This document shows positions 26,096 through 36,254 of a stretch of DNA of 64,000 nucleotides, piece by piece. The translations under genes were made by a program, and so were the position numbers. This DNA is from Diphasiastrum complanatum. Lineage: Eukaryota > Streptophyta > Lycopodiopsida > Lycopodiales > Lycopodiaceae. How positions within the stretch are numbered: position 1 is the first letter of the stretch; each line of letters opens with the position of its first letter. The notes under the pieces were generated by a model that had not been told where the DNA came from, ran no database searches, and saw only the letters and a list, made by a program, of their open reading frames with translations. The DNA lies in assembly GCA_029204225.1 (NCBI GenBank), contig CM055097.1, positions 50,564,195-50,628,194 of the forward strand, given 5' to 3'.

Positions 26096-26990
26096 TGCTG
26101 CTAATTGGTCACGGGGTTTCGATCATTATGAGACATGGAGGTCTCCGATTTCCATCAAGAAGGAGCACCATGAAGAGGATCTTAAAGAATCATCTCAAGG
26201 TTCAAGTGTCCCAAGGATTGAGGAGGAGAGACCTTCTCAAGTTGTGATTCCAAAAAGAAACTCAAGAAATATGGTTGATTCCATGTGGCTCACATTTCAA
26301 GGGAAAGAGGAGCATATCTCATGTGGTATACATCTCATACTTACTTCTCTTATGTCATTTGATAAATCAATTTGCTTTAGTGAGATCATTGCATCTCCAA
26401 ATTGGAGTAAAGCCATACTAGTTGAGTATGAAGTCTCTCTCGAGAACATAGATGATGTTCTTAAAAGGTTGAAATTGATCTTAAATCAATTAGAAAGCAA
26501 ATGGTTATTTCATCAAATGTATGCTCTTGACTCATGCAAGAGCAAAAGTGATTTGTTCACTCATAGTTTGAAAATTTGTATTGAGACAAACTGTAAACTC
26601 TTTGTGAGAGTAAGTGAATCATCTTCTAAAGACACATATCTCCATAATGAAGTATTTAGCCTCATTGGATCTGAGATTAGCATGGTAAACAAGCATGAAG
26701 CTATGATGCAAACACTTTGTTATTATAGCATGCATAGTCTTGCCAATTTGGATGAGTCTAATTCTCTAGATCGTGGTAACATGATGTCAGATCTTTGTGA
26801 TCCTAATAAATCAAGAGGAAATATTTATTTTCTCATGAAGGAGCATGCACATGAAGAAGGAGCAAGCCTCAAGGTCAAGCATCTACATGAAACTTGGAAG
26901 GAATCAATTTTGGAGGTGCTAGGATGGTGCAAAGCTCTCAAGTTCATCAAAGATGTCAACATCAAAGAAGCACTATCATGGATATGGTGA
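26096..26990 (+). pseudogene. Copia RT N-terminal edge fused to an unrecognised ORF
   Basis: The frame is open for about 300 codons. The first part reads like the region before Copia RT: an E/R/S-rich linker with RNSRNMVDSMW, then SFDKSICFSEII followed by SPNWSKAILVEYEVSL, equivalent to the (F/Y)xEAxxxPxWxxAMxxE start of RT. The polymerase core with YVDD is absent. Instead about 170 residues follow that I cannot place (MYALDSCKSKSDLF, VRVSESSSKDTYLHNEVFSL). A related sequence is encoded at 34111-34662 on the minus strand, so the module is shared by two elements rather than random. Its function is unknown. Confidence 0.6.
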
Positions 26991-27117
26991 TTTCAGATCA
27001 ACATCAAGCTCATTGGCTGATCTTCACACCTTTTGAACCAGCAAAGACCAATTCAGCCCATGGAGTCAAGTTCAAGATCATCATGTTTTCCATCAAGCTA
27101 GATTTACCAAGCTAGAT

Positions 27118-27130
27118 TTTTGAGGAGGAG
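27118..27130 (+). other. Polypurine tract of the nested element
   Basis: TTTTGAGGAGGAG immediately precedes the LTR start TGTGAAAAATG. The same TTTTTTGAGGAG-TGTGAAAAAT arrangement is found at 33910 (minus). Confidence 0.85.
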
Positions 27131-27962
27131 TGTGAAAAATGCAAAAATAAGCTTGGTAGAGGCCAAAAATCTTGTATATAGATAAACACACATGTGTGGA
27201 GCCTATTCCCACGTGTGAAAATAGTGTACTTGTCATGTACCATAATCATATAGGTTGTACATATGATTTAATTCAAGTTCTAGTGGCTAAAAAGGCCAAA
27301 AACTAGTTTTCTAGACATATGACACATGGCATCAATCTATTGATTGCATGAGCCACATCCTTTGGTTAGGTGTCATATCACATGTGTAGAGGACAACTCA
27401 CATGTGTGGAATAGGCTGAAGTAGGCGAATTTTGACTTCTAGAAGATTTCCAAGTAGATATCCATATAGAAGGAAAATGGACCAAAAGTGCTCAAAATAG
27501 AAGGTTTTGTCCAAGTGTCAGTTTTGCATGATGAATCATCATATGACAAAGCACCTTCTTACATGTGGGATCAGAGGGATGATCAGTACCACGAGCTCCC
27601 ACTTATTGTATATATAGAGCCAAATTTGGCCATAATCATTGTGAGACACCAATCTTGGTTTTGGAAGCAATTTTGAGTGATTCTCTCCATTTGTCTACAT
27701 TTGTTTTGATTGGTTTGAGGTTCTATCAGTGTGTACTTGAATCTCAGGTTGGAGTCCGTACTTAGACAATGTTTCACATGTGTGAAACCATAAAGTACAC
27801 TTACCTTCAATTAATGATTGTTCTTGTTAGGATTTTGTGTCTAGAATTGATCTAGATTGATCTTAATCTGAAGTAGGCTGATAGATCAAGTAATATGACA
27901 ACCAATCCCTCTCGAGGATTAGATTAGGATCCACTCTTGGTCCTTTTTGTACTTTTTCTACA
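27131..27962 (+). repeat. 3' LTR of the nested element (832 bp)
   Basis: Begins TGTGAAAAATGCAAAAATAAGC after the polypurine tract and appears to end CTTTTTCTACA. Its first about 560 bases recur in reverse orientation at 49372-49933. It contains several CACATGTG/CACGTG-type palindromic motifs (27187-27199, 27208-27220, around 27772-27789). TATA-like TATATATAG occurs near 27609. Confidence 0.78.
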
Positions 27963-28555
27963 GTATTCTAGATTCCCCACTTCGGCGCGGCGGCTACGCC
28001 GCCTCCTCTTTGCAAAGATTTTGAAATGTGTGATCGTTCAAAAGACAGAAATCAGTAATGTGAAAAGTATGAAGCCTCCTAACTCTGAATGGCAGTACTA
28101 GACACTGTCTAGTGTGATTTGTGGTACCCCAAGACAAATGAGAGATTTCTTGGCAAACCTCTCACACAAATGGCACTTTTCACAACAACTAGAAAGTATT
28201 GTAAAAATCTTTTCCCACTCAACAGATTTTCAATCTGTTTGATACTGCCCTAGCCTTTCTGATGCCTCTGGGACTGTGCTTTTCACAACAACTAGGAAGT
28301 ATTGTAAAAAATCTCCCCACTCAACAGGTTTTCAATCTGTCTGATGCTGCTTTGGCCTTTCTGATGCCTCTGGGACTGTGTCTTTATTCCCCACTGATGA
28401 TTCTGAGCTCCAAACCTGCAAAATACACCAAAGAAGGATTTCTTCCAGCCGTTTTGGTCTCTCCAAGCTTTCACCTCCTGTGAAGGACTTTCTCGCTTCA
28501 TTGCGGAGCCTGTGACAAGCTGTATCCACTGATTAGGCACGCAGGACTATCGCTA
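27963..28555 (-). pseudogene. Leader and gag remnant of the bounded Copia
   Basis: This is the segment between the nested element and the PBS, where the 5' leader and start of gag should be. No clear gag domain is readable; only short frames remain on the minus strand. A GC-rich block GGCGCGGCGGCTACGCCGCC at 27984-28003 is out of keeping with its surroundings. A 103-bp tandem duplication occupies 28176-28380. Confidence 0.6.
28176..28380. repeat. 103-bp tandem duplication in the Copia leader
   Basis: CTTTTCACAACAACTAG starts at 28176 and 28279. Both copies end in GATGCCTCTGGGACTGTG (28278 and 28380). The copies differ by scattered substitutions and small indels. Confidence 0.92.
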
Positions 28556-28566
28556 CTCTGATACCA
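28556..28566 (-). other. Primer-binding site, initiator-Met tRNA
   Basis: The minus strand reads TGGTATCAGAG directly after the 5' LTR end. This is the standard plant Copia PBS. Confidence 0.92.
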
Positions 28567-28828
28567 TGTCAAAGATCAGATATACAACATCAAGCATTCA
28601 CCACAAGCAATCACGACAAGAAGGCGGAAGAAGAACACACACAATCACACTATCACACTAACTCATACAGAATGTAAAATGTATAAATAAACCTTGAACC
28701 CTGATAGAGAGAGAAAACCTATGAGTAGACTAATAGACTAGCCTACAACTAATGACAACTGGTCATAGCTGTCAACATTAATGTACATCGTAAACAGTAA
28801 CAATGAAGTTTATCATTGATTTTTAACA
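28567..28828 (-). repeat. 5' LTR of the bounded Copia (262 bp)
   Basis: Pairs with 23450-23685. It retains the segment with TTTATTTATA (minus strand, about 28680-28690), a plausible TATA box that the 3' LTR has lost. Confidence 0.92.
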
Positions 28829-28833
28829 CAAAT

Positions 28834-31800
28834 TCAAGAAACAAATTGTGGTTAGAAACTTTTTGACATTTTTGGTGGAGAACAGTTTTGCTTTTTAAGG
28901 TTTTCTCATTTGCATGTATAAAATTTGATATTGCACTTTGGAATGTGTGGTTGCAAGTAAAAGAACATTAGAATATGTGAAGGTCCGTGATCCATTTGTG
29001 TCAAAGATACTGCTTTAAAATTTTGGAAAAAAATTGTTGTTACTACTTGAAAGAGAAGAAAATTGAGTCATTTGTCAAATCTTGGCATGGTCATGAGTGG
29101 TTGGATAATTCAAAATTCTTTAAGTTAAAAGGGGACCACCCATGTTGGCCTCCTTATGTGGTGTCAAATGTGCATGTCGATGTGATGATCATTTTCTTCA
29201 AGTTTCTTAGTCATTTTTTAATTTCATAGATAAATGTGATGTGATGTGCCTTTTCTTTTGAGTACATAAACAAGATATTGTCCTTTCAGTTAAGGATAAT
29301 CTTTGAATGTGGTTCACACATAAAAAGCCAGGTCGAGATACATATTTGGGTAGTGATATGCTCATGGGTATCATAAGTAACTTCATCCTTCCAATCACAA
29401 TGATTATAGGGGCATCATATGCTACCACTATGAGAAGACACGTCACCATATGTCACCCACCCACTACAAGAGAAGGCGTGTCACCCACCACAAGAGAAGA
29501 CACGTCACCAAATAGCTATGTATTTATTGTTGGGCTCCAAACCTACCAATTTTGGAGTCATACATATTGTGGAGCTTTGAATCTTCCATAAAAATTCTTT
29601 TTACACTTATGTAAAACCAAAAGTTGTGGCAAATATTTGGGTGATATACAATATTCATAAGAAAAAAATGAATGCTAATAAATATCTCTTTTATGTATAG
29701 TTACCATAAAGTTTCTCTTTTCTTGCCCTAAATATTAAAATGATTTTCTCCATGATAGTCTTACAGGAAAATCTAATCTATATGTAGATGATTGAGCTTA
29801 TTTATCAATCTAATTAGAAGCTAAATGAGATTGTTTTTTTAAGCTAAAAACCTCTTATACAAAAAGGTTTTTTCAAAGTGATACATTTGATAGGATTGTT
29901 TCTCTGAACAAAATAATGGGACATGAACGATCAAAAGACTTGAAAATGCAAGTTCAAGGCAGTTAAATACATCAAGATAGAAAGATTGATATTATGATTA
30001 TGAAAGGTTTTGCACAGAGGTTAATTGATCAAGGAGAGGTTTAAAAGGAATTGATTAAAATGGAAATTATCCTACATGCCATAGAACTAACAATTATATC
30101 TCCCACTTACAAGTCCAATGTAGTATATGGAGACACATACTTAGATCAATTGGCATTTGAAGCTCAAGAGACAAGATTCAAGTAAACTTACCGCTTCATG
30201 GAAAATACATAAATGGTTTCTACACATAATACTAACTTGGGAAAGCCTTCTAGATTATAGTGATGTATGTGATTTAAAAAGTCATAAATTGTATTTAGTG
30301 TTAACCGATTCTCATTCATGTTATCCTTTTTATGGAAGGCAACATATACTATGTTGGCCTTTTTTGAATGTTTCTAGCACTCAATCACTAATGTTTCTAG
30401 CACTCAATCACTAAGGAAGCCCATGTTGAGCCTTTCGGTTTAGTAGCTTTTTCATTTTCTTCTATTATTGAGAATCAAGTGGATTTCTAGGATGTAAATC
30501 ATTCAAGATAGTATTGGTATATGGATGTTTGTCAAAATAAAGAGATGAAAGTGTGTTTATCCATCTTTACGAACTTTGCCCGAAAAAAACACACATAGGG
30601 TAGTTCTCCCTTGTATGCTTGGAAGAAACTCGCTTTCAACTCATTCAACAATGTCAATGTTGAGCCAAGTCTTATTTCTTTTGTGAAAAGGTACAAGTCA
30701 TATAAGTGGCATGTTGGCAAAGCGAATCTCTCCTTTCCTAAAGGTGTAGAGTCCATTGGACATACAAGGAAAAACAAAAAACAAAAAATTCAACTCTTAT
30801 AAGATATAAAGTCAAGAGGAAAGTAAAGAGTTGAAGAAGATCTACCTCACTTTAAGTTATTTTATGCAAATGAATCTAATAAATTAGTGGTGTTGACAAT
30901 AGTATAATCAATTGAATTTATGCATGGCTCCTCACACAGTTTGGTTGAATGAACTTGTTTGATTAAATTATTGGTCACCTTAGTTGTTGTGGACTCCGTG
31001 CATGTTGTGCCTTTTTATGCTATAAAACAACTCAATACTTCATATTCTTCTTGTTTTATTTGTTTCATTTTTTACATATATTGGCTAGTAACTTTGACTT
31101 TTAAAGTTTACCTTCAATCATACCTATCAATTTTCAAGCAAGTCTACAACCTACTATAATACAATACTTCTTGGTCAATGTCATAGTTCACTTGATACTA
31201 GATGCACTCTTGATGCAATGACAGGACATGACTTGTGACTAGGTGACTCGGAGGTCCCACTTCCACTTTTATTCATGTATTTTATAATTCTAGAAACTAT
31301 CTACACCTTACACTCTATGTGAAGTCTTTTACTTTTTAGCCATTTTGACACACTTGAAAGAATTCTATTCAATGGAATTGAATGTGTAGAAGACGAGATA
31401 TATGTATTGTTTGTTGCAAAGGAAATGACTAAGTTTGTGTACAAAAAAGTTTGATGTTGATTTGTAATTGACTAGTTCTAAAATATCTACAAAGACAATG
31501 AATCAAAATCAGTAAAACATTTCGATAACTCAAATTGAACAAGAGCGTTGCGATGTGCCACAAAGGCCTAGCCACTTAACTAATCTTTCATGTGCTAAAG
31601 TTTTTGATGATTTAAAAATGTTTGAAAATATAAATTACTAGTGATTTTTTAAGGGAAATAAAATTGTGAGAGAACAATAAATATGTAGTATGTGATAATT
31701 GTGGTATTAGTTTGTGAGCTTATTGATTATGGTCTGACAATATTTAGTTTTTGGCTGCACAATTTTCCTATCTAGCATTATGTTTAGCCTAAAATCAAGA

Positions 31801-33105
31801 AAAGAATATTATGAAAGGAGAATTTGTCAAAGAGAAACATGGTCCTATGTATTGGAGCCAGAAACAAATTCTAGAACATTTAAAACAAAATTTGGCTCAC
31901 AACCAGGCTCACTTGAACTTTATACTCCTAGTTCATACTTGGGAGTTATCACAAAGTTAGGAGGCTATCTTTTTGGCCAAAGCTTTAACTATAATTTTAT
32001 AAGCGAGAATCATAATGGGGATCAGTGGATACTTTGACAAGATCAAGAAAGTTTCTCATGGAGTTTGCATGGGTTATATAGGAGATTTTGTTTACGAGTG
32101 TTCTAGTGGGCAACATAAAAGTATGCGGCAGTGCCATCAATACATGGGATTTTTTATTGAGTGAAGAGACTTGAGGGCATTAAGGAGACCAAATACCAAT
32201 ACCACACCAAAGTATGCAAGGACACATTATCTAAGAAGAGGTTCTAGAACATTATCTATAAAATTCTAGAAAGTAGGTTATAAGTCCAAAAGGCATAACA
32301 AGATAGAAGTAGATAAGTCATAAAAGCTAGTGGGAAATTTCTCTATGCAAAGTTTTCTATGATAACTTTCTCAAACTGAAAAGTTTAGAGTTCATAGAGC
32401 CTAACTTTTTCTTTCTTTCTAGAGATGCCAACATTGCATCCATCATGGCCTAAGATGAAGCAAGATTTTCTATAGATCTTAATTTCACCATGTTTTTGGC
32501 ATGATCATAAGCAAAGAAGGGATAAATTGATTTAGCATATTTGTTGTGTAGAAAATTATTCTGAACCACTTAAACCGTTTTTGAGAGCATTGAGGTTTTC
32601 AAAGAGAACAAAATCTATTAATCTCAAAAAAAATGGTAAAGTTATTAGACCCAAATTTCCTATAGTCTCTATCTAGCCAAATGTTCCATAAATGAATAGC
32701 TCTACCACATTGCTACAAATAATTAATACTAGGAGCAACAAACACTATGTCATGAAAAAAATAAGTTATAAAAACCCTTAAATTTCACATGGAATCTAGC
32801 TATGAATAAATGAAAATGGATCTCCAGAGATGAATGTGAGAAAAGAAAAAAAAGATTATTAACATCTTCATCTAAAGGTTTCCATTTACTGTAGACATGG
32901 GAACTTCTTATATGCTTTACTTTGACAAAAGGGCTTGTTGGGTGACTCAAGGAGCAAGATTTTGTATTTTGGTAGGGCTAATTTTGTGGAGATGAGAGAA
33001 TCTAGACTTTCATTTGAAAGGAGGGTTATCAACATTGAGTTTTTAATTTGGTGTTAAACTAGGACAAGTTATGATATTTTTTCTTAATGGTAGAAAAGAC
33101 AGTAT
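28834..33105. other. About 4.3 kb with no recognised gene
   Basis: Short plus-strand frames (for example 28987-29229, 30157-30414, 31780-32037) show no known motif. Imperfect repeats of ACAAGAGAAGACACGTCACC lie at about 29431-29515, and a 23-bp tandem duplication at 30367-30412. No LTR ends could be paired. Probably old retroelement debris. Confidence 0.4.
30367..30412. repeat. 23-bp perfect tandem duplication
   Basis: AATGTTTCTAGCACTCAATCACT repeated back to back is read here as two units starting at 30367 and 30390, with no differences seen. Confidence 0.93.
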
Positions 33106-33910
33106 TGTGAAAATTCACACGTGTGGGAACCCCTAAGTGTGAAATTGATCTCCTAAGCAATGATTTTGCACTTTAGATCAACTCTAGATTGAAATCCAAG
33201 ATCTATGTCAAAATCTAAGGCAAAGAGGCAAATCTACATGCATACATTCATAACCAAAAGTGTTTCACACATGTGGAAGATCATCATGAATAAACTAAGG
33301 CAAATTAAGCTCCTCTCCTCGGGTAGAGAGAGAATAGACCAATTTTGCTCTTTGGTATAGAGAGACAAAATACATACAAAATTGAGAGATCTCCAAATTG
33401 ACTCAAAAGCTCACATTTGATTATGATAGAAAATCAAAGTACATATAGAACTCGTGGAGATCCATGCTTCAATCCCATTAGACCCCTTAATCATAGCCTC
33501 TCTAATCCTATTGGATGTGTGATGCAACATCTCTAACTTTTGATTGGACAAATCTCTCACTTATGATTGGACCCTTTGACTTTTGCCAACACATTGACTT
33601 GATCACTCATCAAATTACATCTACACATGTGTCACAAGCCTAACTAGCTAGACCTATGTCATATTTGACTTTTGGCCTAATGATGACAAGACATGTGGAA
33701 TTGACTATTTGACCTCTAATGCTAAAATTGGCTCTATCAACTAGTGACACCTCGATGCTTGACCATAGAACTTTATGACACCCCTAAAGTCAACACTATA
33801 AACTATTTCTAACTCTTTTACACACGTGGGAACATGCTCCACATGTGTGAAATATACTCACAAACATAAAATATAAAATTGCCAAGCTAGATTTTTGCCA
33901 ATTTTTCACA
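33106..33910 (-). repeat. 3' LTR of a minus-strand Copia-like element (805 bp)
   Basis: On the minus strand it starts TGTGAAAAATTGGC right after a polypurine tract and ends GAATTTTCACA, giving inverted TGTGAAAA/TTTTCACA ends. It belongs to the same broad family as 27131-27962 and 62668-63368. It carries CACACGTGTG, CACATGTG and related palindromes. Confidence 0.8.
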
Positions 33911-33923
33911 CTCCTCAAAAAAT
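33911..33923 (-). other. Polypurine tract
   Basis: The minus strand reads TATTTTTTGAGGAG just before TGTGAAAAATT, matching the arrangement at 27118-27130. Confidence 0.85.
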
Positions 33924-34819
33924 AGCTTGCTAAGGTACTAGATCAACCAAGGAGTTTGTGAGAGTTTTTGAGTGGATCCTTTGGTTTGCATATGAAGTGA
34001 AGATCATCCAAGGGATCCATCATAGCTGCACCCTCACCATATCCATGATAAGACTTCTTTGGTAGAAATCATTTGCCAACACCTTTGAAGAGCATTCCAC
34101 CAGTTTGCCACTATATCCATGTGCTTCCTCCATGCTTGATGATGATCTTTGATTTGAAAGTACATTTGCATGAAGATGGCTGCACCATGATGAAAATCAA
34201 AGGCTTCCATGTCTCATAAAGATCACAAAGATCATAGAGATCAAGATCATAAGATGAGTAAAAGTTTTGATCATCAAGATTAAGCATACTACCTTGACTA
34301 GTCCACATACTCGCTTGACTAGTCCACATACTATGAACTTTATCCATACTAGCTTGACTAGTCCACTTACTATGAACTTTATCCACAATAGATCTAATCT
34401 TGAAATCAAATGCAATCTTTATTTTCTTGAGGCTAAACACTTGCTCAAGGATGTAAGTGTCCTTCAAGGATGATTCACTTAATCTCAAGAGAAGTTTACA
34501 AATTCCCTCAGACCATGTAAAAACATGATTTTTCAAACCATGAGTATCAAACTCATTCTTGCTCTTACAAGATCCAAGAACATACTTTTGATGACACAAT
34601 ATCTTGCTTTTAAAATGTTTTGGAAACATATCTAAGCCATCAATGACAAGAAATATGTCCATATACTAGGCATGCTCCAAAACTAGAATTGCCTTGCTTG
34701 AACTTTGAGATGTAAAAATCTCAATAAAGCAAGATAGTACATCAAGTAATGGAGGATAAGCATAAGTGAGGATGTTGAAGTGGATACCGCCTGAAACTTG
34801 CCTCCCTTTACTATGAAAA
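33924..34819 (-). pseudogene. 3' internal region with the unrecognised Copia-like ORF
   Basis: An open frame at 34662-34111 resembles the C-terminal half of the ORF at 26096-26990: GSCKSKNEFDTHGLK versus DSCKSKSDLFTHSLK, and LRLSESSLKDTYILEQVFSL versus VRVSESSSKDTYLHNEVFSL. The 3' flanking DNA is also related: AAAGAAG..TATCATGGATATGGTGA occurs in both. Here the protein contains a short tandem repeat (KVHSxWTSQASM) from imperfect 39-bp DNA repeats at about 34290-34385. No RT, RNase H or integrase motif is present. The right side is cut by the Gypsy element. Confidence 0.6.
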
Positions 34820-34966
34820 ATGAGCCATAAAGACTTGGCCATTGTTCACAGATTCCACTCTATCTGTGAACATGGTTGTTTGGGTTTTTTTACTTCTTTG
34901 TTACCGTTCTTTAGGGTTCTTCTGGTCCTTACGGTTCTTCTTGTTAGAACGGTTATCACACGGACG
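34820..34966. other. Junction segment between Copia 3' piece and Gypsy LTR
   Basis: Contains a 10-bp inverted repeat GTTCACAGAT (34844-34853) / ATCTGTGAAC (34862-34871), then T/C-rich DNA. It is not clearly part of either element. The last five bases (GGACG) do not match the base run on the far side of the Gypsy element (ACCAT). Confidence 0.5.
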
Positions 34967-35938
34967 TGTTACTCAGATTTCAACATGTATTTCCCAGCCT
35001 GTCAATGGCAGACACGGTTTCGATACTCAGGTACATGCATAAGCCAGCCATGTAACCATCTATAGCTCAAGAGGATCAACGTTCTGGAACAGGGAGAAAT
35101 TCTACCACTATCTACTAAATCAAAAACAATCAAGAACAAGATTAACTACTCAAACAAGAAACAAGAAACAAGAAACTATATTCCTAACAGCATAATAGCA
35201 GTCCAAGAATCAAGAACCACTCATTTCTTGATGCTTAGATTGCCCAAGAACAATCAAGAATTGGAATGTAAGAAAGTATGCAAGATCTACACCACAAACC
35301 AGCCTATTTAGTTTACTTGCATGCTGATTCCTACCTTATTCCACAAACAAGAAATGAATCCTAATCCACAACTAAGTAAGAAACAAGAAAACAAGATCCT
35401 AGTTAATCCACAATACAAGGAAATCAAGCATGAAACTTCACTCAAGAACATTGCATGAACAAGGAGCTTCGCAATTATCAAGAACTCATGGAGGATCCTC
35501 TTTATTTGCTCAAGAGAACTCGACAATACATTCAAAGCTCTCTCACAAGAGAGAGGGGCCCTTAAATAAGCAAGAAGGCTGCCCATGTGGAGCCCAAGTG
35601 GCAGTTCCATCAAAGTAGAAATCACATGTGGAATTCACCCTTCCACTAAAGGTCACCATCAAAAGGTGGCCCACTCTAACTAATTTAAGGGGGGTCTACA
35701 TTTATTTACAAGGCCTAGAAAATATGACTAGCTCCTACATGGTCGTTCCTTCTCTGGGATACACCATGTAGGCTCACATAGATATTTCACTGTCATCCTA
35801 GCTAGTAATTTCTTGGCTCTCATGCTCGGCTCTCAGCTTCTTCTGCTTTCCTCCTTCTGAGACCTCGGTCATGGGTGAGAGGTATTCTGTGTCTTCATCT
35901 TGGCTCGACATCTGGAGATTCTTTGGAATCTGCTAACA
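34967..35938 (-). repeat. 3' LTR of the Gypsy element (972 bp)
   Basis: On the minus strand it starts TGTTAGCAGATT and ends CTGAGTAACA. It matches 47290-48310 along its full length. TTATTTAAGGG (minus, about 35551-35562) is a plausible TATA region. Short open frames within it are incidental. Confidence 0.93.
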
Positions 35939-35955
35939 ATATCCACCCCTAATCT
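35939..35955 (-). other. Polypurine tract of the Gypsy element
   Basis: The minus strand reads TTAGGGGTGGATAT directly before the LTR start TGTTAGC, as expected. Confidence 0.75.
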
Positions 35956-36060
35956 GTTGCAGGACCCACTGCAACACTGGTGATGTCTTTCGCTTGGCAC
36001 TTGGAAAAGCATGGATCTTTGTTCACTTCCGTAAAACCAGGTGCTTATTATCCGCAAAAC

Positions 36061-36083
36061 TTATTATTATTATTATTATTATT
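36061..36083. repeat. (TTA)n microsatellite
   Basis: About eight TTA units in the region between the Gypsy additional ORF and its 3' LTR. Confidence 0.95.
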
Positions 36084-36254
36084 TTCAAAATTGGAAGTCT
36101 CTCAATTGGCCGCTACATTCCAGCCTTTTAGAGAACTTATTGTGAGTCCTGCTCACCTTGTCGTCGTGCTGTTTGCTTTCTCTCGCTCATCTCCGCTTTT
36201 TGATGCCCCTATTCGCCACCTTCCATCAAGGCTTCAAAAACTTGGAAGCGGAGC

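Larger units (their letters stand above)
26096..27962 (+). mobile_element. 3' half of a second Copia-like element nested in the first
   Basis: It lies inside the gag region of the minus-strand Copia, in the opposite orientation. It keeps an ORF (to 26990), a short non-coding tail, a polypurine tract and a complete 3' LTR (27131-27962). The 5' LTR, gag and most of pol are missing, and host gag sequence is also lost, so a deletion followed insertion. Its left edge is placed at about 26096, where host gag homology stops. Related 3' ends occur at 33106-34662 (minus). Confidence 0.75.
23445..28833 (-). mobile_element. Bounded Ty1/Copia LTR retrotransposon with 5-bp target duplications
   Basis: The element proper is 23450-28828. 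LTRs lie at 23450-23685 (3' LTR) and 28567-28828 (5' LTR), both TG...CA on the minus strand. CAAAT flanks it on the left (23445-23449) and right (28829-28833), the expected 5-bp integrase footprint. The PBS (28556-28566) reads TGGTATCAGAG on the minus strand, complementary to initiator-Met tRNA. The polypurine-like GAGGAGAA precedes the 3' LTR. pol is broken and lacks the integrase core. gag is interrupted by a second element (about 26096-27962). It is non-autonomous and dead, but its insertion boundaries are intact. Confidence 0.93.

Noticed and set aside
32750-32950. Possible LINE reverse-transcriptase trace on the minus strand
   Set aside because: A few residues looked suggestive, but no catalytic or finger motif could be read.
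35308-35625. ORF in the Gypsy LTR (also at 47769-47978)
   Set aside because: Lies wholly in LTR sequence, has no motif, and is not preserved at equal length in the two LTRs.
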